A stretch of DNA of 64,000 bases from Cristatella mucedo (lineage: Eukaryota > Bryozoa > Phylactolaemata > Cristatellidae), in NCBI GenBank assembly GCA_009760855.2, contig WPIO01000085.1, forward strand, positions 243,501 to 307,500. Direction: 5' to 3'. Shown here one piece after another: positions 1 through 47,854 of the stretch (the first letter of the stretch is position 1; every line of letters begins with the position of its first letter). Under the pieces are notes generated by a model. The model was not told the origin of the DNA. It made no database searches and was given only the letters and a program-made list of their open reading frames with translations. The position numbers and the translations under genes are program-made.

Positions 1-640
1 CCGCGACGTCTTCGCTCGACGCCTGGCCAGCCATCGCGACAGGATCTGAGCTAAGCCGCCGCATCCGCGCCTCGGCGGCGCCGTGCCGTCGCCGCCGAGG
101 CGCCCGAAAAGAGACGAGTACTTCATGAGCGCTCCTCTCTCTCCAGCTCGGTTCGCCAACAACCGAACTGACTGGCGAGCTGTGCTGTGCTGTGCTGCTG
201 CGCAGCCCGCGAGAGAACGCGAGAGAACGCACGCTGTGTGCTCTCTCTTTCTCGCTTCGGCGGACAGTCTAACAATGCTGCAGAGGCTTTCGCGAAAGTG
301 CGGCGCCCGCCATTGTTACGCGCCCGCTCTCCTCCTCCGTCCGCGGGCGCACGACTGCAGCGGCCGCCGCCGCCGGCAGCGGCCGCTGATGCTGCTCGCG
401 CTTCCGGGACGGACGCAGCAAAAATGGCTGACGCGTACCCCTGGAGTACTAGGTAAACGTCTTCGCGTTCCTCAAAAACTATCACGTTTAGCTCTTACGC
501 CCTGTAAGAGTCGCTGCTTATTCGCCAGCATTTCGTGGCCAAAGCAAGCGTCGCAGAGGGCGGAGAATTTCCGGTTGCTACGCCAACGGCGAAAAAAAGT
601 TGCAAAATAAAGATCTGCTGGTTCATTAGCACGCTTGCTT
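1..640. promoter_or_regulatory. CpG-rich leader, possible promoter with a candidate first exon
   Basis: GC-rich, CpG-dense DNA unlike most of the window. At 424 an ATG in good context (AAAATGG) opens a 29-base stretch encoding MADAYPWST and ends at 452 before GTAAAC, a good splice donor. Its downstream exon was not identified. ERCC2 translation starts at 1731, so this could be a neighbouring gene's first exon, an alternative 5' exon, or chance. No TATA box or transcription start can be fixed. Confidence 0.3.
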
Positions 641-682
641 GCGTCAGAAGGGACTCATTTCACCTCATTGGCTGGCTCATTT

Positions 683-835
683 CAACTATGTTATATTTAT
701 TTTCTGTTTATTGAGCATACTGCCGTTGACCATTCGATCGTGCTTCCTTTGCAGCAAATGTAAAGCACCTAGAGAGAGAGAGATTGAGTTTTCCGAGGGG
801 GCTTTATCAAGTGTATTATTATAATTCATTTTTAT
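683..835 (+). mobile_element. LINE A 3' tail fragment
   Basis: Matches the end of the long LINE A copy: a CCATTCGATCG...CTTTGCAGCAAATG stretch, then a stem-loop beginning AAAGCACCTAGAGAG and ending GGGGGCTTTATCAAG, then ATT-rich DNA. No coding part remains. The AGAGAGAGAGA stretch is a little longer than in most copies. Confidence 0.85.
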
Positions 836-1037
836 CATCAATTTCATTAAACTATTTTCATTTGTATATTTTCAATTCGCTGCGACCCGCACCTCTACCA
901 TTTCCGGGTCAGTACTTCAGGCGCTCGCACACTTCACGACCCAAGGTCGCGGATTTTGAGTGCGTCCGCAGGCAATTGCTGAATTGCCCTCTGCGAGCGA
1001 GCGGGAGTGTTCGCCGCCGCCGCACCTCTTCCACCAA

Positions 1038-1058
1038 ATGGCCGACAGCCGTACCCTC
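1038..1058 (+). CDS. Candidate mini first exon resembling the one at 424
   Basis: ATG in context CAAATGG followed by codons for MADSRTL and a donor GTAAGA at 1059. The first 17 bases resemble the ATG exon at 424-452 (both begin ATGGC.GAC and reach GTACCC), which suggests a local duplication. No downstream exon was found. Very tentative. Confidence 0.15.
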
Positions 1059-1399
1059 GTAAGAAAGCTGCGGAAGCCTCATAGAATTCTTGGCTACGCC
1101 TGCGAAGATTAGAAATATTATTTGTAGCGGCAGCGATATCAACGTGTGTAGAGGCAAACATGTCGATTTGGCTAGTGGGTGGGTGCGTCTTTAGGTGCTA
1201 CCCCCCCCCTGTCATCGAGCGGCTACAGCAGATCGACTGACGTGCTTCCTTTTAAGAATTTGCAAAGGCCTTAGAAATATATTAAGTTCTCTCAGCGAGC
1301 TATACAAGCATCCCGCGATTATTAATATTAGTATTGTTTTTTTACAACGTTTCTGCCGAACCTACCTGCACGCATCCAACCTAGTCATTACTTGCTTAC

Positions 1400-1451
1400 A
1401 CGAAAGCTAAAGCCATATATATATATACATATATATATGGCTTTAGCTTTC

Positions 1452-1500
<49 letters not shown>
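1400..1500. repeat. AT-rich palindrome followed by a (TA)n run
   Basis: 1400-1453 is a near-perfect inverted repeat with arms of about 25 bases. ACGAAAGCTAAAGCC is on the left and its reverse complement on the right, with an alternating AT centre. A pure TA run of about 45 bases follows. It could extrude as a cruciform. It lies about 280 bases before the ERCC2 start codon. Confidence 0.85.
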
Positions 1501-1730
1501 ATATTTACCCGCAAGGCGGCTTTGGACGAGGCTCGGGCGGGTTCTGGGGAGATATTGACGTTCGGAGACATAGATATATGGAGGCGGATGCTCGTCCGTG
1601 AGACAGACCGCCAAGTATTATTAACTTTCAAGGTCATTTGCAGAGCGGTGCTGGTTTGTGTCGTGGGATCAGCTGAAGATAACTTGGATCTCTCCTGTAC
1701 AATTCTGTGTCAGGCAGAGCGTGGGGAGTT

Positions 1731-17810
<16,080 letters not shown>

Positions 17811-20000
17811 GGAGGCCACGTGCTCGCACGTCGCGGCTCGCACGTCGTCGCCCGCCGCCGGGTGTCGTTCGGTCTGCTGGCCGGAGCGCCCCACCGGGCT
17901 GTTTCCTTGCCAGCTCCTTGCTTCGTCTCCCAGCTCGGCCTGCTTTGCGTCTACTGCCCCCCACCCCCACCCCGCCTCCCCGGTGGCCTTCTTGTACGAT
18001 GTGCCATCGTAGTAGCAGCAGGTCTTTGGTGGGCGACCCTCACTAATGTTGAGCAAGTTGTGCTCGCAGCTATATTGTTTTGTAAATAGAAAATGTTAAT
18101 TTTCTTTTTAAACGGAACGTGTTTTGAGAGAGCATCGGCATTCTTAGTAAAGTAAAGGTCACAGGCTGGCTGATTCAACGGCCTCATTTATGTAGCAGCA
18201 GAATAGGATTTATGTCACTCTGCCCACAGCAAGAGGCTAAGAAAGGAACTGCATGCTGCAGAAATCGAAAGCAACAATCTGGACCAGGAAGAGAAAGCGC
18301 CCTAAACTGAAAAGAGAAACCCCCGGGCACGATAACTTGTTATCGTGATGCACGCCAACAGTTTCAGCCGCCGAGTCAATGTGCAGCAAGAGCTCGGTTA
18401 GGGTACGGGCCTCAATCGCAACGTCCCACTCAAAATCGCTTGCCTTGGGTACTGAAAATTGCTGGTGGAGCACTCTGGTAGCATACTTTGAGCAATCCAG
18501 TCTGCTTGAAGTTGAGCAGTCTCAAAGGTGCCAAAGGATTGCATCGCCAATCAAGAAGACCATCGCTGCGATCCAGTATGCTCATCTTGACAATTTTTCT
18601 CACCCCCTCTATCGGTGCATGCAAGCAGATGTTCTATTTTTTGAGCAGTGACTTTAATTGAACGTGAGCAGTAAAGCTTTCCGGATTGCAGGGGCATATT
18701 GACTGGAGCATGATAAGACAGATGCGTTGGTTAACCCTAAACGGGGTTTGGTGAACTCGTAGTCGAAGCATGCTGAGGCCAGGTGTGGCAGCTGTCTGCC
18801 AAAGCCCAGTAGCCAGCACATGTGTGGTCGCTGAAGGGAGCCAGCAGATGCGTGGTCGTGGACGGTCCATGATTGCCAACACATTGGTCGTAAAGGACCC
18901 GTGCTGCTTGTCCTCATTGCAGCATGGCTCTCTGGGTGTCGAAATCGTCGCGTCGAGCCATAAGCTCACTCTGAAACCTGGAATCAGATAGATGAGCCAT
19001 TCACGAGCCACAGACGAGTTGGCAACTAGCTCACTCATAGCCCGGAAATCTGAGGGCCACCGGAAAGCAAGGGTAACAGGCAAAGGCCTGGCACACAAGG
19101 TGCACAGAAGGCTAAGCCTGCAAGTGTGCACAGCCGCGAGCGGCTCCATCGATGCAAACAGCACAGAACACAGACGTCGTGGCTGCTCTCAGGCAACCTA
19201 ACAACACAGTCGTGCTTGCTCTCAGGCCGCCCTTACTGAAACAGCACTATCCTTGACTACACGAACAAGAAACCATCATTGGAAGAGGCTACTAACGTTT
19301 ATTGAACAGAAAATGCGGCCAGGCACGTCAATGCCAAGCTTTGCAGCAAAAAATCACACCTCGAAGTCGATCAAGGATGGGGTGGGGTTCAAAGAATTTA
19401 GTGTGTGAGCTGTGAGAGATGATTGGCCCCTTTTTGCTACAGCAATGATTTCGTTCAGGAGGCGTGACTGACGGTCAGAGCGGCCGCCCGAGGTGCCTGT
19501 CGTTTACAGCGAAACATGGGAGGGTAGGAACTGTGTGACGATGCTGACTGTGAACATTAAGCGTGGGGGCCTATGCCGGCATCGGTCCGATAGCCACTAG
19601 GGCCAAGTGGCCATCATGCTATCGCACGACGTGACGCATGACGTGACGGGTTGTGCTGGAGATGAGACGATCCGATCGTCTGATTAGCATTGCATTGTTA
19701 CTCTCAGTAAATAAGATTGGCTGGCGATAGCTTTTGTAATCCTATCGATAGCCAATTTGGTCAGCCAGCGATGTGTGCATTCGACAATGCCAAAGAATAA
19801 ATTATTCACCTAAGTGAGTGTCACACACAAACAGCAAGCAAGAAATTCACCGAGTATCGTATACAGGATTTAACGGAGCCTCACAGTGGTGACTGCAAGA
19901 TTAAAAAATTCGAGAAGCTTGGAGCTAGGGTCGGCGTGTGTAATCTAGCGATGCAGCTTAGTACTGCTATGCACAAAAAGTAGAGGTACGCATAGCCTTG
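17811..20000. other. Region downstream of ERCC2 with no recognised gene
   Basis: 17811-18160 is the expected ERCC2 3' UTR. No canonical AATAAA was seen near the stop; AGTAAA at about 18147 is the nearest variant. 18168-18207 resembles an inverted SINE S1 end (TGATTCAACGGCCTC, GTAGCAGCAGAA). At about 18331 a short palindrome reads CACGATAAC, TT, GTTATCGTG. Open frames on the minus strand at 18237-19164 are not recognisable and have no clear splice context. 19200-20000 shows nothing else. Confidence 0.5.
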
Positions 20001-20016
20001 GCGATTGAGGGCAGAG

Positions 20017-21194
20017 TTACAAAAATGCCGAGTTCACGTACTTGGAGTTGTGATGAGCAAAGTTAGGCCGCAGTAGGTGGCTCCTTGGAGGAACGTGGTA
20101 TTTTGCATCGACGCGGTTCCTATCTTCGACGTTGTAAGACATCTGCTCACGCTTTTCGAAGAACAGATTGTCGTCATGCTCGTAATGTGGGACATGTCCG
20201 AGCTCGGCATTCTGCAACAGAGCGCCCCCCCGTTGCGTCTGACTGTCGACATTTAGCATGTATTCAAAACAAGCCGAGTACCTCAGCCACGCAGGCGCTG
20301 CTAGCATTCATACCCCGGAAGTTATCGTGAATATCGAATAAACATTTGACATCAGCACAGATATACTTGTATCAGGGCAGAACGACGTACCTGAACGATA
20401 AGCTTCCTGTTCTTCATGTCCGTCTTCCATTCTGGCACGTACAGCCTCGGAATAATAGGATGCAAACGTGAGAAGTGAGGAATCCTTCAAAAAAATCAAG
20501 AAATGCAGGGGCTAGCACAAGAAAAATGTCTAGAAATGGCTTAATAAGCTGAAAATTCCACCAACTTCCAATTGCACGAGAGAGCCCGGTTCACGAGCGC
20601 CGCTTTCAGCCGGTCACTGTGAGTGATTTCATTCCTTACTAGAGCAGTCTTCGCGAATATTTTTAAGTTGGATGACCGCGAGAATCGAGCCAGCGAAGCA
20701 ACATAGACAAATTTGTTATTTTTTAACCGACATTCTGACATTCGGGCAACTATGAACTCATTTACAAGAGGCACACATGCCCGTCTGCAACGCTAAAGAC
20801 CAACGGAGTAAGAAAAATCACAACATATATGAGTGCGACAGTTTGCGCGCCTAATGTGATCAAATCAAAGCTAGCATGATCGAACTTTCGTCGTTCTCGC
20901 TTACTAGCACGGCGAACGAGTTGGGCAGCCTCACCACGCAAATGCTTAATAGACAGTTGTGAGTGAAAAATTACGTGGGTATCGCATGCTCACACTACCT
21001 CCGAACACTTTGTCCTTTCGGATCCAGCGACATTCCTCCCGCTTACACCGACCGCTGTAACTAAGCAAATGAGCTGTAGCCATGTAGATCATTGTTGCTA
21101 CCTCCCCCTCAAAAGAGCATCCGTCGTAATCGGTGCCCGGTAACGTAAACAGGCGAGATCCGCCCCAGCCACTAAGCAACACATTTCCGGACAT
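20017..21194 (-). CDS. Candidate uncharacterised gene, minus strand, several exons
   Basis: Four segments look coding. (1) From ATG at 21194: MSGNVLLSGWGGSRLF..., open for 82 codons, preceded by a good acceptor (TTTCACTTTCAG) and an in-frame TAG, with a possible donor GAG|GTAGCA near 21102. (2) About 20935-20897: TTAAG|CATTTGCG...GCTA|GTAAGC. (3) About 20487-20391: a Ser/Glu-rich block (SLLTFASYYSEAVRARMEDG) ending at donor GTACGT. (4) 20307-20017: 96 open codons including RREQ-poor, acidic YEHDDNLFFEKRE, ending in TAA. I do not recognise the family and could not make all phases join, so exon borders are unsettled. It could also be a decayed gene. No repeat signature is visible in this interval. 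Confidence 0.35.
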
Positions 21195-21454
21195 GATCTA
21201 CTTCTCTCTGAAAGTGAAATAGGATTGAAAGTTTGAACGAGACAGCTTCCAATACTGCATATAGTTTAATCTTTTAGAATATAGTTTAATTTAGTCTGAG
21301 TTTAAACTGGGCATAGAATGTCTTAAATTTCAAGAGAAGAAAGAGCGTTTGGATGGAGAACTCCATGCAATTCGTGCCTATTATGCGGTAGTTCCGACCT
21401 TTCTTGGTCGATCGCAATGCAACTACACCTTTGAAAGCAGCTCTGAACTCATTC

Positions 21455-21546
21455 TATGGGAAAGCAGAATTTAAAGCACCTAGAAAGAGATTGAGTTCTG
21501 TAAGGGCGCTTTATCAAGTGTATTAATATTATTATTATTATTATTG
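21455..21546 (+). mobile_element. LINE A 3' tail fragment
   Basis: Stem-loop tail (AAAGCACCTAGAAAGAG, GTAAGGGCGCTTTATCAAG) and (ATT)n only. Confidence 0.85.
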
Positions 21547-21696
21547 CAACGTAATGCACGAAACAGTGTTGCAAAACGAGCAGAGGAATCCGTGCCCGAA
21601 ACGTCATTCGTTCGCTTCGCGGCAGTTTCGTTGCTGCATAAGCCTAGCTAGGGTGCTAATCGTTGACATTAAAGCGCATTATTCACGATAAATATA

Positions 21697-21842
21697 AATA
21701 TATAATTCATTTATATAGCGCCCCAAGAGAACTTAATCTCTATTCAGGCGCTTCACATATGCCTCGGGGCTTGAGCCCACGACCTCAGTCAGACTATGGT
21801 CGGGGCGAGCACCTTAACCGCTAGACCAAACCGATAGGTGGC
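21697..21842 (-). mobile_element. SINE S2 (tRNA head, LINE A-like tail)
   Basis: Read on the minus strand: an A-box-like TGGTCTAGCGGTTAAGG, a B-box-like GGGCTCAAGCCCC, CATATGTGAAGCGCC, then GAATAGAGATTAAGTTCTCT, GGGGCGCTATATAAATG and AT-rich DNA. The 3' half is a variant of the LINE A stem-loop tail. Confidence 0.88.
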
Positions 21843-21960
21843 AATTTCCAGGAATCCAAATATTCGAGGTGACGATTAGCCAGGCGTAGGGCATTTACAG
21901 AAAGTGCTGGAAGCTGCCAAATGAAAGCCACTGAATAAGTAGAATTTTTCTGGCCATGGT

Positions 21961-22198
21961 TCAGCAGTGTTGCCCTTGGGGCCGGATGTACACGTTGCCG
22001 AAAAGGACGACGCCACGACATTTACGAGCTCGAACAGAACGTCCTCCGAAGAAGCCGGAAACGCCACACACCGCCGTGCAATAGATAGAAAAAGCCGTAT
22101 ACAGAAAAAGCCTATAGCCGTGGATAGTCTGGGAAAGCCCAAAGAAAACGGTGCCACACCAATAAGCAGCGTTCCCCACGACAAATCGTCAAGAAGTA
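21961..22198 (+). CDS. Open segment ending in a splice-donor-like GTAAGC (uncertain)
   Basis: The plus frame is open from about 21961 through 22230 and would end as an exon at SSR|GTAAGC (22199). Its composition is Ser/Thr/Lys-rich. The phase does not fit the candidate last exon at 23400. The minus strand of the same interval is also open, so strand is not certain. Unrecognised. Confidence 0.15.
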
Positions 22199-22334
22199 AG
22201 CTTCGTGTTCTCAAATGTGGAGCAAAATGAAATCCTATTACGAACAGCCGTCGTGGGTTCGAGTCGTCTTTCAGTGGGTGATTCTAAGTTACTGCAAGCG
22301 GTTGAGCAACAGGTCGTCTATGCTCTTCTGCCGC

Positions 22335-22655
22335 TGCATCGTCATCGTACGAACGTCAAAACCGGTGGAGACCGTACTTTTAATTCCCATGCTCCTAAAA
22401 CCTGGAACTCCACTGCCGTCGCACGTCACAAGATCCCCTGACATGACATTTAAACAGCTTAAAACGCACCTGTTTATTACAGCATGTGGTCTTTGTGATT
22501 CTTTCTTCGTGTGCACGTACCTGCTTACACTATGCCTGCTGCTTTCGGATGTTACAATCGCTCATTTGGCAATGTTTTCCGTACATTGTAAAGTGGCAAG
22601 AGATTCAATTCTCTGAGGGTGCTATAAATGCATTGTTATCATTATTATTACATAA
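22335..22655 (+). mobile_element. Degenerate LINE A 3' fragment
   Basis: Shows GGTGGAGACCGTACTTTTAA, CTCCTAAAACCTGGAACTCC, and a decayed tail GAGATTCAATTCTCTGAGGG followed by TATCATTATTATTA. These match the LINE A C-terminus and 3' UTR. Small deletions throughout. Confidence 0.8.
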
Positions 22656-23177
22656 ATGAGAGCGCTTAATCAGGTTTGACCTTACATCGAAACCACATCA
22701 AAGTGTCATGAATTTAAAAAAAAGAAGTTTGAGACATGACAGTGAGAGTGCAGGATATCGCTAAGAACTAACAAGGCAAACACGGCGCACGAGCGGCTGA
22801 ACTGCAGTGACTTATTATTAGTATATTCCACGTTGTTTGAATGACTCGGTTTTGCCCTAACGCGAAGAATTGACTGACACGACACCAGGCCGAACGGCTT
22901 CAAAGGAGCTGGAGACTCAGCGTTTCATCAAGAGCTCTGCTTGAACGTGCTCTGGAGGCGTGAAAGTTTCTTGGAACGGGCTCGGTGAGGCATGCTAACG
23001 AGCAATTGTCTTCAAGGGGAACTTACTTTCCAGTCCAGCGAAGGGCCAGCAAATTGGCAGCCTCCTCTTTCCCTATAAAAATTAACGGTGTCGCCTGGAC
23101 GTGTCTGGTCGACAGATCAGAATATCAATTTCTCTTATTGCCCACTGTTTCTAGCAGTCGATACTACCCAATAGCGA

Positions 23178-23179
23178 CG

Positions 23180-23260
<81 letters not shown>

Positions 23261-23270
23261 GTATATATAC
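23178..23270. repeat. (AC)n microsatellite with a TA extension
   Basis: About 70 bases of pure ACAC passing into TATATATATGTATATATAC. Confidence 0.93.
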
Positions 23271-23399
23271 ACGAAGCTACTGCTTCCCCATCGAGCCGTA
23301 TTGTCACACATCGGCAGGAAGAAATCGAGTCGGGCCAGTCGATGCCGGATGCCCGACCGCTTATTTTAATTTTAATCATTTTTAATTAATTTCTTCCAG

Positions 23400-23630
23400 G
23401 AACCAAGTGGCACGAATAACTTGACTGCTGAATTCTGTCGTCTACGATTCACTGGTGATTCGCTCACTGCGTCACCGTTGCTTACGCGGAATGTCAAGAA
23501 ATTACTTATACAATTTGCCCGACATCGATTATTTGTTTGGGGTACTTTTCGACAGCCAAACATGTTAGAAGAGGGACTGGAAGTTCTGACTGAGTTCTGC
23601 AAAAAAAATGATCAAGAAAACTTCGTCTAA
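23400..23630 (+). CDS. Candidate terminal exon, 76 residues, unknown protein
   Basis: A pyrimidine-rich acceptor (TTTCTTCCAG) precedes 76 open codons ending in TAA at 23628. The peptide looks protein-like: basic helix-forming LLTRNVKKLLIQFARHRLF, then PNMLEEGLEVLTEFCKK. It starts in phase 0 if it is an exon. No matching upstream exon was fixed, and I do not recognise the family. It might belong to a small gene between ERCC2 and CMTR2. Confidence 0.35.
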   Translation, partial: EPSGTNNLTAEFCRLRFTGDSLTASPLLTRNVKKLLIQFARHRLFVWGTFRQPNMLEEGLEVLTEFCKKNDQENFV

Positions 23631-23825
23631 CCCGGACGCAACAATACACATACAATACAACATACCTACAAATAACGAACGCGACTTGTATCTCAATATG
23701 CCGAACCTTGGTAGGTCGTGATATAAGCTTGGAGCTTGTTGTGGTGCATTCGTGTGACAATGTCATTTCCAGTGTAGGTTTGTGCCTCGTAAAATCTACA
23801 ACTCGGCAATACTTCGCGTATCGGA

Positions 23826-24040
23826 GTACAATTTGAGCATAGTGTTTAGCTCGGCTTGTTTTACGACTAAATTTTTTCCGGTTTCGGTTGGATACATTGT
23901 TCTGTGTGTGTCATCAAAGGCCCTAGAGCTCTATTTTCCGTAATCATGGACATATTCAGAAAAATGTATCCAACCGAAAGCAGAAATTTGTCTACAGTCG
24001 TGTAAACCAAGCAGAGCTGAACTCTCATTTCAAACAATCC
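23826..24040. repeat. Foldback element with imperfect ~80-base inverted arms
   Basis: Left arm 23826-23901 and right arm about 23957-24040 are inverted copies. The best-kept core is GGTTTCGGTTGGATACATT on the left against AATGTATCCAACCGAAAGC on the right. Outer matches (GCTCGGCTTG versus CAAGCAGAGC) carry small indels. The loop is about 55 bases. It could be a decayed MITE or foldback transposon. Confidence 0.75.
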
Positions 24041-24234
24041 AGATGCAGGCTCCGATGGAATGTGGCATGTGACACGGACCGGTTACACTAGGGAATCAGC
24101 ATTTGAATCACTTAGCAACAAAAGAGAGCCTATAAGATTCTCTAAGTCCTTCACCTTCCCAAGATCACGCCCCGCCTCCTCCTACTGCTACAGGTCGACA
24201 GAAACAAGGAAACACTTTTCCTAGGTCAAATGCA

Positions 24235-24475
24235 TTGTCAACAAAGGACATACAGTATAGGCCATGGGCAAAGTTGCCTGGCGTTTGGTACTGCTGTCAC
24301 TGCGGGTCAAAGTCCACGCTGGGCTCACTCTGCACGATCCTTCGGTTCGAGTCCTGCAGCAGGCAATTTTTATTGCTGGCTAGCAGGGTAAAAGCTGCTG
24401 CGGCTGCACTGCAGCTAAATAAAGAGGCCGTTAAAACCAACCGATCTAAATCTTTTTTTCTTTTTAACTGCATCT
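24235..24475 (+). mobile_element. tRNA-like SINE, S1-related, divergent
   Basis: B box CGGTTCGAGTCCTGCAGCAG at about 24342, followed by AATTTTTATTGCTGG, AGCTAAATAAAGAGGCCG and TTAAA. Same block order as S1 but with a different middle. A second divergent member lies at 27755-27925. Confidence 0.7.
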
Positions 24476-24771
24476 AACCTCCTATTACTAATCTCTCCCT
24501 ACTTCGGCAATTGAGAAATTAAATTAATTGGGCAGGTGCACTTGCAAATGTCTACCGTCGTTTGCTTCACATTGCTCTGCACACGTCTAGTAGTAAGGCA
24601 GCTGTAGGGGGCTGTACAACATAGCGACATGTATTTGACCAAAAGCCAGCACTGCCGGCTGTTGCTCACACCTGCTGCTCATGCTGTAGCTTGATCACAA
24701 CGGTGCACGAAATGGCAGAGATCTGAAACGGTAGTCATGCAACTTGCACGTCCACTTAATTTCATGGATGG

Positions 24772-24777
24772 TTTATT
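24772..24777 (-). terminator. Candidate CMTR2 poly(A) signal
   Basis: AATAAA on the minus strand (TTTATT on plus), about 480 bases past the CMTR2 stop codon. It is the nearest canonical hexamer noticed; use is inferred. Confidence 0.35.
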
Positions 24778-25089
24778 TCTTCTTTTTTCTTTTTGGGTGT
24801 TGCTACATATCGGCCCATCACATCTACAAAAGCAAACAGGATGGTGAATCCATTTAAAGACACACATAAAATATGTGGCACAAATTGTTAAAAGCAAACA
24901 GGCATACACTTACTTAGAGGATATTAGACCAGCTGCCAGACGTCACGAAAGAAAGAAAGAAAGAAGGAAAGAAGGGGAGGGACAGCGAGACACATACAAG
25001 TGAGAGGCATGGTGTAGATACACGAAAGAGAGACGGGAGAAAGGAGCGAGGAGAGATTGCTTGGAGCTGCCTTCTCCTCCACCAAGACG

Positions 25090-25153
25090 AAGGAGGCCAC
25101 CTCAAAGGAGGCCCTGCACTGCCGTGCAGGGCCTCCTTTGAGGTGGCCTCCTT
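25090..25153. repeat. Perfect 30-bp inverted repeat, 4-base loop, in the CMTR2 3' region
   Basis: 25090-25119 and 25124-25153 are exact reverse complements (arm begins AAGGAGGCCACCTCAAAGG), separated by TGCC. It lies about 100 bases after the CMTR2 stop, so in the transcript it would form a long GC-rich hairpin. No similar arms were found elsewhere in the window. Confidence 0.93.
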
Positions 25154-25253
25154 AGCTCAGTGCAATCTCTTGCACGGCAGTGGCAGCACATACAGTAGAC
25201 AGGCCGCCACTAGACGGAAGCAGCTGCAACTGCTTGCCGTCTGCTTACTCCTG

Positions 25254-46540
<21,287 letters not shown>

Positions 46541-46914
46541 CTTGTGCTACCGCTGCCGCCGGGTGCTCGACGCCTGCACTCGGTTAGCACGATCAGGGAA
46601 CAAGCACAGACGACCTTCACCCGTGCGAACGTCCTCTTCGACAGTGACGTACCGACCAAGATGAGGCGAGGCGATGGCAGCTAGCAGACACCACCAATGT
46701 CGACCTGCAGGACCGCTAGCAATGGGACACAGGGGTGAGGCACAGCAATGCTACCCGAATGGCAAGGCAGCCCTGCGACCAGAGGCTGCCTCCCAGGACG
46801 TCGCACCGGGTGCCTTAAGAAAACAAGAAATTTGATTTATAAAACAATAGTAAAAAATAAAATAAAATAATTAAATAAAATAATATGCATTAAATAAACA
46901 AAAACAAATATTAG
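46541..46914 (-). promoter_or_regulatory. Upstream region of CMTR2, 5' UTR and promoter expected here
   Basis: The stretch directly before the CMTR2 ATG is CpG-rich (46541-46700), then AT-rich (46810-46915, AAATAAAATAA units). An in-frame stop precedes the ATG. No TATA box or further 5' exon could be fixed. Confidence 0.4.
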
Positions 46915-47065
46915 CTGATTTAATGGCGTCATTTACATAGCAGCAGAAGAGCCTTAACGGCTGTAACCTGTTGCAGTTGGCAATAAAGGATCGCCCACCA
47001 CTGCAGGATTCCAACTCACAACCGATTCCGGTCTCGTAGGGCATCGCACGAGGTGCATTTCAACC
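46915..47065 (-). mobile_element. SINE S1
   Basis: TAGCTGATTTAATGGCGTC, CATAGCAGCAGAAGAGCC, GCAATAAAGGATCGCCCACC, ACTGCAGGATTCCAACTCAC: the reverse complement of S1 with a damaged B box. Confidence 0.8.
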
Positions 47066-47850
47066 CCCACAAAGGGCCAAGAGTCAAGGTCATGCTTCTC
47101 AACTGCTCCGAGTGACCTATTTACAGCCTCTGCACTCGCTCCTGTCTGCCTGCTCTCGGTCCGGCCTAGGTCATAGGCGAGTGATGGCGACCCCTTAACC
47201 TTGCTACATCTCGAATTAGTGCCACACAAGGCTTCCGTTTGAAAGGCTGTGGTGGCTTGCTGGGTCTCACTGGTCTGCAATGGCTTCCCACTTAAGCCCT
47301 CAGGCCACAAGCTAGGCACTTGCTAACCAGTGGTGCCGGTGGTGAACAAAAACGAAATTGTGTCTCAATTCCACTCGATGAGCAATTGCCGATTTTGTGT
47401 AGGAACTTCACGCTACACTTTTTTGTTAAGGCAAGTCCAAATCAATTAATTAACAAATTGCAGCATCAAAATGTGCAGATATTTCGATGGTAGTGCCAAG
47501 CATGTTAGCCAAACATAGTAATCATAAAGCAAGCCTAACATAACAAGCCGGCATATAGTACCACAGAGAAGGATACTGTGTCACAGCATCCTACAGTCAC
47601 AGAAGGATACTGTGTCCTATCGCCAGCCAAAGCTTACACCTACCCTAACTATGGTCGACTGCCTTGTCCTAAGCCTAAGGCACAACCGACTGACGATTAC
47701 AAGACTTGGACTTTTTTTGGCACCAAACCCTACATTATGACATGACTGGTTCGTAGTATTTATAATTCACGAACAACTATTACTATCTATGTCGGCATCA
47801 CAAACTCGTTGATGTAGACGCCGACATTTCGGTATCATGGGAATTCTTCT
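47066..47850. other. Unassigned intergenic sequence
   Basis: No supported exon. 47357-47400 contains TGTCTCAATTCCACTCGATG, which recurs inverted at about 61705-61730, so a dispersed repeat is present. 47565-47620 has a short direct repeat of AGAAGGATACTGTGTC. Confidence 0.55.
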
Positions 47851-47854
47851 TCAT

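Noticed and set aside
18634-19164. 176-codon minus-strand frame downstream of ERCC2
   Set aside because: No recognisable domain, no splice or promoter context, and alternative frames are also open for long stretches. Not supported as a gene.
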